Below are positions 10,262 through 20,315 of a stretch of DNA of 31,177 bases, in pieces. Under the pieces are notes generated by a model, which was given only the letters and a program-made list of their open reading frames with translations, was not told the origin of the DNA and did not search any database. The position numbers and the translations under genes were made by a program. The DNA lies in the NCBI GenBank assembly GCA_003427395.1, contig BFEA01001071.1, positions 50,150-81,326 of the forward strand. The letters run 5' to 3'. The DNA comes from Chara braunii (Eukaryota > Streptophyta > Charophyceae > Charales > Characeae). Position 1 is the first letter of the stretch. Every line of letters begins with the position of its first letter.

Positions 10262-11465
10262 CTATCTCACCTCTTCTCTTGCCACGAACTTCTTCAGTCT
10301 GGTTTCTGACACCCAGTCCTTCAACTCTGTTCCATTTAGCTGCTCAATTTGGTATGAGCCGAACTCTCCACATCGCACGATCCGGTAGGGACCTAACCAC
10401 CTTTTGTCAAGTTTCCTGGACCATTGTTTTTCCAAGGATGAATCGTATAAGAGTACGATATCCCCAACTGCTAAGGGTACCTTCCTCACCCGAGCCGATT
10501 GATCCCAGCGGGCCTTATCATCCATACGACTCCTTTCCACTCGACTGGATGCCTCCTGGACCCTTTCCTCAATCGCCCCCACTTGCCGTGCTCGAATATC
10601 GAGCAACTCTTCGAAAGACAGATTGACCTCCAAGTCCTGGCGCCTCCAAGTCTTCAAGAAGCTCTCGATCGGTAAGGTAGCGTGTCTTCTGTACCATAGC
10701 GTGGTCGGTGCGTACCTAGTGGTCCTTTTCACCGTAATATTCTTGACGAAGAAAGCTGCCCTCAGATACCTTGGCCACTGACTTGGCTTACCTTCAGTCC
10801 ATTTGGCCAACAGAGCCGTAATGGTACTGTGTCCTCTTTCCACTGGAGCATTCGCCTGGGGGTGCGCGGCCGTGGTGTAGTTAACTACCACACCATACCG
10901 TGACAATAACTCTTGCACCTCCTGACAAGTGAATTCCGATCCCCTATTCATCACGAACTTTCTGACGAAAGGATAGCGCAGATAATACTCCTCGATGCAG
11001 CTGACTAGGACTGACCCAGTCTTCGCACGGATGGTCCGCCCATCTACGAAGCCAGATAGGTTGTCGCGCTCATCGAAGATGTAGTTATAGCCATGATCTC
11101 CAAGGGGCATGAATAGTAAGTCGAGGTGTACTACGGCCCCTACTTCCCTTTCCAGCCTTGGATGCAGTGACTCTCCAGGCCTTAAACGAGACCGCTCTTG
11201 ACAAGGTACGCAGGATCGGCAAAACTTACCAACCATCTCCATCATCCCATCCCAATAATACAACTCACTTATCTTGGCATATGTGGCAGCAATCCCCCGA
11301 TGTCCTCCCGCAATGCCATCATGAAGCGCAACTATGACGTCGATCTCGCGGTTCCGTCTGCATATGACTCTCCTTGGATTCCCTACCTGCCTCTTTACGA
11401 AGAGATGACCGTCTCTCACCAAGTATCGATCCCTCATCATTTGAGCCCTATCGCTTGCAACTTGC
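10262..11465 (-). pseudogene. Integrase domain of pol, frameshifted from RNase H and with a catalytic Asp changed to Asn
   Basis: Catalyses insertion of retroelement cDNA. Numbering the open frame from 11596: zinc-binding H92 and H99, C126 and C129 (CRSCVPCQ). The core has D159 (VVHLDLLF) and E253 (NAPVERGHS). The second Asp is replaced by Asn at N217 (FVMNRGSEF, codon AAT at 10946-10948). The 35-residue N217-E253 spacing is the DD35E spacing, so the site is aligned but mutated. The C-terminal module contains WLGPYRIV, a GPY/F motif; no chromodomain follows. Sense with this family begins at about 11465, where the frame switches from that of RNase H; the earlier part of the open frame is out-of-frame reading. 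It ends at the stop at 10262 with no further internal stop. Confidence 0.9.
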
Positions 11466-11801
11466 ATCCCTGTTTCGCATCTCACATGACAGGAGAAGTC
11501 CCAACTCCAGATAGATCCCATCATACTCCTCTGCATGGAATGCCTCTTTGATCTCTCCTTCTTCAAACTCGTCATCCTGACTTTCCAGTACATCATCTCC
11601 TCTCTCAGCCGGATTCAGCGAGCTTTCCAAGTCAAAGGACTTCTGCAGGAGCGTATTGACGAGGAGGTACATCCCTCCCATCAGTTCCTCATGCCTCCTT
11701 ACTTGGTCTGGACCTTCTTCTATCGATATCACCTCTTCCACTAGACAATGGTTACCTGCGAGCGCCAGCTTTGCCATCCATTGGACGTCCTTGCTACCCT
11801 A
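11448..11801 (-). pseudogene. Acidic linker between RNase H and integrase in pol
   Basis: Continues the RT/RNase H frame after TAG at 11799-11801 and runs to a stop at 11448, where the integrase frame takes over. The sequence is acidic (for example DDVLESQDDEFEEGEIKEAF) and I see no catalytic motif. It is probably the tether between RNase H and the integrase zinc finger, longer than in many gypsy elements. The switch to the integrase frame near 11450-11465 points to a one-base indel. Confidence 0.7.
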
Positions 11802-12488
11802 GGGGTCTTCCTCTTCAAACGGTTTGAGCACCAGCTCAGCCTTCCGCTCATACCCCTTTGGCGCATGCCAAATGGGATGACCAACGCAGCTAGGAACTCG
11901 CGGGGACCACTTATTGATGTGAAGACGAATGTCCTCTTCCTGGTCTAGAAAGCCATCAACTGGGGGCATATCTTCTATAGCCTCCCCTTCCTGTTTGTCC
12001 CAGTTGATGCGGCTTAGTCCATCTGCTCTGTTCTTACTCCCTGGAATCCGCTCTAACTCGAAATTAAACATCCAGATGTAGGTCAACCATCTGGCCACCG
12101 TAGGATCGGATGGAACATAGTTCCTTAGGGAGAAAGCTAGAGTTGTTGGATCTACCCTTAGTATGAACCTCCTGCCAAAGATGTAGTTTCGAAAGATCCG
12201 CTGACAATGAAGAACAGCGAGAGTTTCCCTTTTGAATTGAGAGTAGTTCCTCTCTGACGTACATAGTGTTCGACTCTCACAACGCAGTGGTCTCTCCTTT
12301 CCTTCAATGTCCGCTTGGATTAGAACTTCACCCAACGCAGTTGGTCCTGCATCTGTCTCCACAATAAACGGCCTCGTCTCGGTGGCGTCATAGTCTGGCG
12401 CCCCCAAAACCAACCCTCATTCTCGAAATTCCTCTTTCATTCCTGCCACAACCCTCTCTTGGTCCTCACCCCAAATCCACTCCTGATC
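11799..12488 (-). pseudogene. RNase H domain of pol, with internal stop
   Basis: Removes RNA from the RNA-DNA hybrid during reverse transcription. It is in the same frame as reverse transcriptase, separated by TAG 12489-12491 and TGA 12417-12419. Recognisable features: FIVETDAGPTALG with the first catalytic Asp, the Glu of FKRETLAVLHC, and the later Asp of LRVDPTTLAF, followed by IPGSKNRADGLSR near the domain end as in gypsy RNase H. A further stop, TAG 11799-11801, interrupts the linker to integrase. The preceding segment (EWIWGEDQERVVAGMKEEF) is the usual RT-RNase H connection. Confidence 0.88.
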
Positions 12489-13700
12489 CTAACGAACCAG
12501 CTTCCTCAATTGCTCAGTCTTGGCAGCAAAGTTCTTGACGAAGGTCCACCAAAAGCCACACGTGCCAAAGAAACTTCTAACATCCGTTATTGATTGAAAG
12601 GGTACCGGCCACTCGACTATCTTATCCGTTTTCTTAACATCCGGCCGCCGACCACTCTCATTGCAGACGAATCCCAAGATGGTGACTTCTCTCATGCAGT
12701 GCTTTGACTTGGCACCACTAGCCGTAAGGTTGTACTCCTTAAGCAGGCCCAGGACTTTGTCAAGATCCTGAACATGCTTCCAGACAAAACGCCTTACTCC
12801 TGGCAGGACTTCATCGTCTTCCCTTCTTCTTGGTCCTTTTATTGCCAAGTCGTCAATATACGGCTGCGTGATATGCGGGCTGACTGTCTGCATGACCCGA
12901 ATCATGTGTCTCTGGACCATTGCCACAGCATTCGTCCACCTTTGTGGAGCCACATTCATGTGTATGAGTCCCCGAGGCGTATGGATGGCGGTCACAGGCT
13001 GGTCTGGCGGGTAGACCGGAAACTGGTCATATTCGGAGTAAAGGTCAATAAGTGAGATTATCGGCCTTCCAACACACGACTCTGACAGCGCATCTGCGTT
13101 TGGCAACCCTCCTGCGTCCCGCACGGTCACCACATTCAACCTTTGCAAATCCTGCACCCACCTCAGCGTCCCATTAGGTTTGATGAAATAGAACCATGGG
13201 GATGCGTAGGGTCCGCTCGAATAGTCGGCGACGTGCATACGAATCTTGCCGTCGAGATAATCCACCACCTTCTTCTCTTCGTCAGGATCGGGATATCGCG
13301 TCCCTCTTAGGTTCCATGGTTCGTGCGGCACGGTGTGGATGCGGATCATTGAGATCTTGTCTACGTCCAACCTGCTGCGCTCCTCATCGTTGAAAGCATA
13401 GGCGCGATGCCTCTTCTTTATTAATTCCACCATCAATGTCCTTTCCCGGGGCAGTAGGAAGTCCGGTTCTCCCACTATCAGTTTCCCCTCATTCTCCTCA
13501 TTAATACGACATGACCCCTTCGACGCACTCTCTTTCATTTGCCGTATCAAAGCTCGCTCCCGTTCATAGTACACCTCCTCATCTTCGGTGACAAGAACGG
13601 GAACTGGGCGACACTTTTTGTCTATCGTCTTGTACCGCCTTTGGGCACCCTGCTTGAGCCGTCCCCTAAAAAAGGCTGGCTTGCCGCTCGCGCCTGCGCA
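12489..13700 (-). pseudogene. Reverse transcriptase domain of pol
   Basis: RNA/DNA-dependent DNA polymerase of the element. Open from 13574 to TAG 12489-12491; the in-frame family-like sequence reaches back to about 13700, where it meets the protease frame near a run of six T (sense) at 13668-13673. Counting from the Val at 13574, motifs in order are: SPWFYFIKPNGTLRWVQDLQ (residues 125-144); the first catalytic Asp, D177, in ISLIDLYSEYDQF; the VAPQRWTNAVAMVQRHM block; YIDD at 239-242 with both catalytic Asp; and ILGFVCNESG of the thumb side. Catalytic residues look intact, so inactivation is by frame breaks rather than active-site change. 13574 itself is a GTG and is not a start. Confidence 0.92.
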
Positions 13701-14420
13701 TGTGCCACGACAGGGTTCATCCCCCCCTTAGGAAGCCGACATACCAACTCCATTTCCCCTACCCGGGGATACTCCAGGACCTGTTCTCTCAGTGCCTGAA
13801 TGGCGTCTGGATCAGCCATTTCGTGCGTGACCACTATGTCCATGACCTTGTTTACGTCAGACAGGCTGAGCGAGAACGCTTCTCCTCCTACTTCCTCCTC
13901 GGGCTCTGCCGTAAGCCTCTGATGTTCCTCTTCTGACTCCTCGATCGTAAAGGAGTCAGGGTTGGTCCTGTTCCTGAGGCTTCTTGGTCCAGTGTTCCGG
14001 CAGGTGATTACCTCATAATTCCCACACGCCGGATCACATAAGATTAGAATTAGCGACCCATTATGCTTGTTATACATCAGGGTCTCCGTCCTGCACAAGA
14101 AGGACCTCCCCAGGAGGATGCTATGGTCTACATCCGGCATCACGAAGAAGCACGCCCTTGCCTTTACCCTGCCGATCTCCAGTAGCACATTCGAGGTGGT
14201 TCCGCAAAATACGGCTTTGTTATTGGCCCCATGCAGAATGCCGCAATCCGAGCGGTCTATCTCCAGTCCAAACTTGACGGCGCCAGCCTCTCGAATGATA
14301 TTCATTCAGCGCCTGTATCTACCATGGCTGTGCACTTGGAACCTTTTACCGCCAGGTCCACCATACCACAAGCTACACACGTCCAGTCCATCTTTGTTCC
14401 GGGTTCTGCACATTCCATCT
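13622..14420 (-). pseudogene. Aspartic protease domain (retropepsin), split by a frameshift
   Basis: Processes the Gag-Pol polyprotein. The active-site motif DTGAE lies at the end of one frame (sense codons 14319-14305) and is followed at once by TGA (14304-14302). The rest of the domain continues in another frame from ATG at 14305-14303, giving a 4-base ATGA overlap. The second part holds FFVMPDVDHSILLGRSFL, the hydrophobic-hydrophobic-Gly element expected near the retropepsin C terminus. An extra A would restore reading, so a one-base deletion is the simplest reading; a programmed event is possible but not supported. Downstream is an acidic stretch (EESEEEHQRLTAEPEEEVGG) before the next frame change near 13700. 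Confidence 0.85.
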
Positions 14421-14940
14421 CCTTAGGCAGAATCACGCTGAGGTGGACGTTTGGCACCAGCTGCCTCGACAATCTACCCTTTAACTCATTGCGGAGCCTT
14501 GGGGCGTATGCCAGGATCTCCTTGAGGGTCATCAGGTCGTTATGGCCTTCAAGTAGTCTGTCAATTACTCGTTCCACACCGAACCCTTCCTCTAACCAGA
14601 CCGCATACTTCTTTTTCTTGGGCGGTACGTCACGCAGGACCAGTTCAGATTCCTCTCGGCTTTCCCTCTTCCGGGCCCTTTGCCCCGCCCTCTGATCCTC
14701 TTCTTGACGCAGATTATCATCCTCGTCTTCATCCTCGTCTTCATCTTCGTCATCGTCCTCTACCTCCACTGTTTCCTTTCTCTTCCTGGGCTCAGGCTCT
14801 TTTCAGGGAGGTTCCTGACTTGCACTGGCTTTGGCCTGACCCCGAGTACGGGCGGCCTGTGCCAGTCTCCCTTGTGGTGTAGGAGGTCTGGTCATCATTC
14901 CAGATCGAGGGCCTGATCCCAGAGTAGCCACTCCAGGTCA
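14421..14940 (-). pseudogene. Acidic linker between nucleocapsid and protease, two stops
   Basis: In the frame of the zinc knuckle, reading continues through TGA 14938-14940 and TGA 14803-14805 to the protease motif. It contains a run of about 15 alternating Asp/Glu codons (sense 14760-14715), a Lys/Arg patch (PPKKKKYAVW), and a Leu-rich region. No enzyme motif is visible. It probably connects Gag and Pol in one polyprotein. Confidence 0.65.
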
Positions 14941-15600
14941 CCTTGGCATGGATTCCGGGCTAGAATCATAAAGGAAGACCTTGGGGAGGTTGACCTTCCA
15001 CTCCTCTACTTCTTCGCAGAGGCCTACCAACTTCCGAAGGTATCTCCCTACCTTGTCCAGCAAGTCTTCCATCTTTCCTAATAAGACTGCCACCGGTTCT
15101 GCCTTTTCCTCTTCACTCTCGTCATCTGACTCGATGACTATGGGCTCCTCCTTTATGTCCCCAGCTCGTAGCCTCTGAGTCACTTCCTCGTCACTTCCCA
15201 CTTCCTCTATTCCAATTGGTGGGTCTTCTCTCTCCTGCCATAACCTGAACGTGGCAGGGGGTGGTTGTCGTGCTGCCAGTCTTCGCTGGGCTTCCGCTCT
15301 CACTCCGCCAGCCTTCCTGTCAATAAACTCTCCGAACTGATCATATATGTCTCCATCCATGTTGGAGTAGATCAGCCCATTTTTCTCATCTTCTCGTCTT
15401 ATGTTGCAGAACCGTATAGTGTGATCTTGCTTGTCACAATGCTGACATATAGCGGTCCTCCAATCAAAGCGGGTTCTTCCGCCCTCTTGGTTACCTTGGC
15501 TGCCTTGGCTACCCTGATTTCCCTGGCCTTGGTAGCCTTGGTTACCCCACTGACCTCCTCGGCCACCGCCGTTCCTGCCGCGCGCCTCCTCCATTCCCTT
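14938..15600 (-). pseudogene. Nucleocapsid part of gag with CCHC zinc knuckle
   Basis: RNA-binding part of Gag. A Gly/Gln/Asn-rich stretch (GGRGGQWGNQGYQGQGNQGS) precedes one CX2CX4HX4C knuckle: CQHCDKQDHTIRFC at 15447-15406. It is followed by a conserved-looking block (NMDGDIYDQFGEFIDRKAGG), acidic sequence and a helical C-terminal tail, ending at TGA 14938-14940. Family-like reading enters this frame at about 15590 from the preceding gag segment, implying an indel there. Confidence 0.88.
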
Positions 15601-16117
15601 GGTTCCCTTGGTCTTGATTGCCGCCAGTCGCCACACTTCCTTGTGAACTTTGAGTAGGCGTTGAAGGTGGCACCGAGGGTGGAGCCTGGGCGGCGGGGTA
15701 GCTGGGCGGCGACATACTTGTTTGGGGCCCAGCGTAGGGTATTACCGGTCCAGAAGGTGCCGGCCCTCACCGAGGCACATACATGTTGATTACGGGCCAT
15801 GGCCACTGCCCGAACGGGGGAACTGACGCTTGTGATGGACCCGCATTACTTGAGGGTGCCGATGTACTTGGGGAGGCAGCTGCCACTGCTTGGGGTACCT
15901 GCCCCTTCCCAGAACCTTGCCCCCCTTGTGCTAAATTGCGCTGCTTGCACTGCGCCTTTGTGAGATGAGGAGGTACCGGTTCCTCTTCTTCCCACCCTTC
16001 CTGGGCCGCCTCCTTTAACACGGCTTCCTTGGCCTTTCCTTGGATCGTCGTCGTCACTTTCCTTTGTATCACTGAGTCTTAGTCCGTTAGTACGTTGGTG
16101 ATAATCTTTTTCACCCC
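15590..16117 (-). pseudogene. Middle part of gag, Pro/Ser/Gln-rich, two stops
   Basis: Links capsid to nucleocapsid. The reading frame switches from the capsid frame at a G4 run (sense, 16117-16114) and stays open except for TAA 16079-16081 and TGA 15767-15769. It begins with a Lys-rich segment (VKKIITNVL, QRKVTTTIQGKAKEAVLKEA) and becomes Pro/Ser/Ala/Gln-rich (SPPSYPAAQAPPSVPPSTPT). Reading across the stops gives coherent sequence, which argues that it once joined capsid and zinc knuckle in one ORF. Confidence 0.75.
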
Positions 16118-16755
16118 GGTGTCCCAGACGCTGAGGCGTCCCTCTCTTTCCTTTTCTGCCTTTGCAGGCGCACCTGGTGCTGCTCCACCTGGTCTAGGCT
16201 TTCATCCTCCACCCCTTTGTCGATGGCAGCCCAGGTGAGTTTCGCGTTCCCTCCCCCATGGCTCGTTAGCTCGGAGGCCTCTGACGCGGTGAGCAGCCCT
16301 AGGAAGATGGCGCACTGCGCCTCCTCTAATATCCCATGAACTTTCCTCACCCTTTTCTTGAACTCCTGCAAGAAGGCTCCGATGGTGGTGAAGTCATCTT
16401 TGTTCATGGCCTCTAGATCTGCCGTGGTCAGCAGACCATCACCCAGTCTGTAATTTCTCTGCATCCCTTCCCTGAACTTGGCCCAATTGTCGTTGGCGTC
16501 GTCAACCACCTTCTGCACCTCCTGATGGTGCCCATGGAGTACATACCTCATGATTCGTTGGAACTTCACCGTGTCCGTCAATCCCACTAGTGCTTGTTCA
16601 ACCAAGTCCAACCAGTCGGACACTTGTTCTCCTTTGAAGTGAAAGGTGTCAACTTTGGGGACATTACTTGGCGTTCTTTCCCGCTTGTCCATCGCCTCGA
16701 TGAGATCGTCCAGGGTCAGGACTTTGCCCGAACTGTCGCCTATGCCTCCCGACAT
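16111..16755 (-). pseudogene. Capsid part of gag
   Basis: Structural protein of the retroelement particle. I chose ATG at 16755-16753 (MSGGIGDSSGK); the upstream in-frame reading to 16824 has no ATG. It contains the retrotransposon gag pattern: FHFKGEQVSDWLDLVEQAL, then W-x2-F-x4-Q-x2-Y (NWAKFREGMQRNYRLGDG), then DFTTIGAFLQEFKKRVRKV, and a later helical, basic end (LDQVEQHQVRLQRQKRKERD). The frame ends at TGA 16113-16111 just after a run of four G, and coherent sequence continues in another frame, so this end is a frameshift, not the natural terminus. About 3.5 kb of leader separates it from the 5' LTR. Confidence 0.88.
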
Positions 16756-18358
16756 ACTGGCAGTCTGCTCTTCACTTAACTTTCCTGTTACAAAAAAAGG
16801 AAAGAACCAAACTTCACTCAGCACCTTTACCCATCATTATCCCATCGAACTAACCTCTTATCCCTTAGGCACTTTAGACTCAGCCGTCACTGTCACTCAC
16901 TTCATTCCCAGACTTACTCCCATGAAGTCTATTCTCCCTTTGAGCCTTCTGCATAATCATATTAGCCATACATATAGCCATACAATCCTCGTATAGTCCT
17001 ACTCATAGACTTACTTCAGATCTTCCTATTCATGCCTGATCTTCTCCTTACTTTAATACCCGGATGTCGTTCCACCAGGGACAACGGCAGACAACCGTTA
17101 TCCCTGACAACGACGCCACCTGTCGACCGCATCGGCCCGACACTACACAAAGGCAGCGCGGGGCCCTCCCGGCCGCGTCACGCAGGAGTCGGTCTAATCC
17201 TCGTCGCGAATATATAAATGGAGCTTCTACAAGCCGCTCCGGTCGAGTGCGCCAACCATACCTCTCGCGAGCCCGTACGACAGGACAGGGCCTACGCGAG
17301 GCACGACTTACCTCCACCTTACGGGAGCTGTCACCTCCCTTTGGTGGGCGTATCCCCGCCGAGCTACCAGTCCACAGTACGAAAGCTGATCATCTGCAAT
17401 CGCAGAGGTGGACCAGCCGAGGGCGTTTCTCGTTCGCTGTAGCATAGGGGGTACGCGCGGTAGTATGCCTCTATCGAACCCACACGCGAACCGGCATCTT
17501 GGGGGCTGAGGTCCCAAGCGCGACTCGTCGCAGGTCGACTAGGACGCATCCCACACGCCACGCGCACACCATTCTAAAGAACATAAATATAAAACACACC
17601 CTTACCATACACACGGAACGACACAACATAACCAACGCGACAACGCTCCTAGTCCCTCGGTAGCCTTCCCATAACTCTCTGATGCGGAAATCGGATAGGC
17701 GTCGCGCGCGAGACTTGGTATAAACCCGCACGAACGCAGAGCCTTCTCATATCGGTTTGCAATGCCAAAGTACGCAAGTAGTCGCGAAGATGGTGTGCTA
17801 TGTCGTACCCATAATCATGGGGCCCTGGGTAATATACGAGGGTCATCTCCGACACTCAAGTGCCGGCTGACACGCGCCTTGCGGGGTTAATCTCTCGGCG
17901 CTAGACAACCTCCATGCGCGGTTGAAGACCACACACCCTCTTCTGCACCCTATGCAGAGTGGGTGGTACAAAGGCTCATACCTTTGGTGGCAGCTGTTTC
18001 TTACCGCCCTTGAGATGAGCCCCACTCCAGGCCCGGACACAAGTTAAGGGGTTTGACTTTGACGGCTGCCACGGACTACAACGTCCAACCATAATAATCC
18101 TAAAAAGCAAATCTAGGCCGAAGGCCTCCCGAACCCCGAAATCACAAACTTGGGTACCCCGCTTTGCTTTCGGTTGGCACCACTGCCTACTCCGCTGCCA
18201 AACACTTAGGCATACGTATGAATCCATCGATCCCATAACTGGAGTCGCTAGGACGGCGAAACGTCGTGCACAAAATTTTGATATAAGCTGCGAGGCCGCG
18301 GGCCCGTTCTATACCAACCAGCGATGCTAATTATAAGCGATAGTCGCAGTCTAGGCCT
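16756..18358. other. Retroelement leader, part without recognised features
   Basis: No gene or RNA is supported here. 17040-18240 is GC- and CpG-rich and its open frames look random. A short hairpin, CTTGGG/CCCAAG, lies near 17497-17517. The segment could include an old insertion, but I see no ends. Confidence 0.4.
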
Positions 18359-18430
18359 CGCGATATTGAATGGATGAAGGAATATATCGTGGGGGGGGTT
18401 ACCCCTCACGATATTGAACGACTGAAGGAC
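18359..18430. repeat. Direct repeat with a strong hairpin
   Basis: CGATATTGAATGGATGAAGG (18361) recurs as CGATATTGAACGACTGAAGG (18409). Between them ATATCGTG (18384-18391) pairs with CACGATAT (18407-18414), and inner GGGG/CCCC runs can extend the stem, giving a G/C-topped hairpin in the leader. Confidence 0.7.
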
Positions 18431-18704
18431 GTGCCATTCAGCTCCCGTGACATCTCTGCCCTCTGGGTTAGGTGTCTCAGCGGGCAGTGCAGATAGGCTC
18501 TGTGCGAGGGGAGGCTCCCTCTCTGCAGAACCTAGGGCTTGGGATATCATGGACAAGGACCTTGAATCCCGGCCCTGGACCAACGTCCGACCAAGAAATC
18601 AGAGAAAGTATACAAGCAAGAGGGAGGGGTTTTCTGCCTACCTCTCCCCTATTTATCCCTTAATACGCTGGCCCCTTGGGCCATACGAACCTCCCACGTA
18701 GGTA

Positions 18705-18705
18705 T

Positions 18706-18794
<89 letters not shown>
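18705..18794. repeat. (CA)n-(TA)n microsatellite
   Basis: About 9 CA units followed by about 36 perfect TA units in the leader. Open frames through it (Ile-Tyr repeats) are artefacts of the microsatellite. Confidence 0.97.
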
Positions 18795-18796
<2 letters not shown>

Positions 18797-19186
18797 AGGG
18801 GGTAAATATGTGACGATCGCTTCTCACAATCAAAGTGGGGCTCCTCACAACCATATGTATATGTGTGATCGCAGGCAGTCAAATCCAAAATCCAAACCAC
18901 AAAACATACCTGCAATCACATCAAAAGTCCAACAAGGCCCACGCACTACACGAAGTCAATCCCAACCACTCTCTGTACTCATACCCCTCGCTTTAGCCAT
19001 GCAAGCCCCAACCTCCGGCCAGCCAACCATGAGTGAATACTCAGTACCTTTGTTAAATGGCCATTCAAGAAAAGTCCGGGTGAAACCTTAACAAAACAAT
19101 AAAAACCACCAGGGCTAAGACCTTTTTTGGTTGAGTAGGGAGGGCGAGTTGGAATTGAGTCGTAAACCGACGAATCGACAACCAAC

Positions 19187-19331
19187 CTGTTATCAGTGAT
19201 AACAGAAGGTGATCCTCGTAGGATCAACCTGAATCTAGCCCAAGTCCTGAATCAATCGATCAAGGAGACCTGTAACACAAGACAGACCAATCTCAAGCTA
19301 AGTCTATAAGTTCATGGAGAGTAATCTCCAT
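19187..19331. repeat. Three perfect small hairpins in the leader
   Basis: CTGTTATC/GATAACAG with a 3-base loop (19187-19205), TGATCC/GGATCA with a 5-base loop (19210-19226), and ATGGAGA/TCTCCAT with a 4-base loop (19314-19331). Stem sequences are unrelated. Such structures upstream of gag could act in RNA packaging or translation; that is inference. Confidence 0.65.
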
Positions 19332-19469
19332 ATCACGATCTTACTCAAGTCATCATACTTAACTAAGTCTAAGTCTACAACTTAGTCTAAGTCTACCTCT
19401 AATCAGTGCCAAAGCAAAGGTAGACCATCACATAGTCTCTCCTACATACGTCGCCACCTGTCGAAATAT

Positions 19470-20040
19470 AAGCTAACTCCTCTAATTTAGGAAAATTTCG
19501 GCAGCGCTTCCCGTAGGAAAAGTGCTATCGCAGAAAATATACTAGCCCAAAAGTCAAACCTTTGGATTCCAGAAAGTCAAAGTTTGTCTAACTCCATGAC
19601 TTAGCAAAACTTTGGGCTGCACTTCCTTTAGGGAGGAAGGTTTCCCAGACTTATACCAAGTCAGATTTGAACTTAGACGTAAAGTCTAGGGTCTGTTAAG
19701 GCATGATCTCAACCAACTTCTTAGATTTGAAGAAATTTCGGCAGCGCATTCCGTAGAGAAAGTGCTAGTCCAAGATTTATACAAAACTAAGTTTAGAATG
19801 TGACATGACTTTGACCCTTCATGGCCCAATTTCGGCTAACTCCCTGAATTAGCAAAAATTTGGGGAGCACTTCCCTTAGAAAAGGAGACTCCCCAGATTC
19901 TTACTAAGTCAAAAAGTCATCAATACTGGATCCTGAGGAAGCCAAAGTTTTGACTAACTCCTTGGTTTTGTAGAAATTTCGGCAACGCTTCCCGTAGGGA
20001 AAGTGGCTTGCCAAAATTTATACAAGACCAAGTATAAATA
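19470..20040. repeat. About 120-bp tandem repeat, two alternating unit types
   Basis: The word AAATTTCGGCAGCG/AACTTTGGGCTGC and the following CTTCCCGTAGG/CTTCCTTTAGG block recur with repeat points near 19500, 19617, 19740, 19862 and 19980, spacing 117-123 bases. Units 1, 3 and 5 carry TTTCGGCARCGC; units 2 and 4 carry TTTGGGSWGCAC, so the higher-order period is about 240. Each unit begins near CTAACTCC or a variant and ends near ACTTATAC/TTTATAC. The array lies between the 5' LTR and gag. Confidence 0.8.
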
Positions 20041-20298
20041 AAGGATCCCAGAAGATGCAGAAATGGATCCAAGTAGAAAAACGAACTCAGAAAATGCAAG
20101 AATTGAAACTAATTCTTATGGCTCTAGCACGTGGCGAGCAACCACACCAACTACATATCAAACTGAACTTAGACTAAGCAGTGGCATCACTCAGTCACAT
20201 GCAGGCCAAACCACAAAAGTAAACACTCTCACCACCCCCAAAGTTAACTTGGCAAACAGTAGTTCATAGTCTTTCAGTGCTTTATCCCCTTGTACTCA
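20041..20298. other. Leader next to 5' LTR
   Basis: Short stretch between the tandem units and the LTR edge. A primer-binding site would be expected on the minus strand immediately below 20299; the sequence there (TGAGTACAAGGGG) does not start TGG and I cannot assign it to a tRNA. Confidence 0.35.
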
Positions 20299-20315
20299 GC
20301 TTACATAGGGCATAA

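Noticed and set aside
17055-17090. Primer-binding site TGGTGGAACG on the minus strand
   Set aside because: It lies 3.2 kb from the LTR edge, with no LTR end in front of it.
18649-18915. Minus ORFs with Ile-Tyr repeats
   Set aside because: They are translations of the (CA)n/(TA)n microsatellite.
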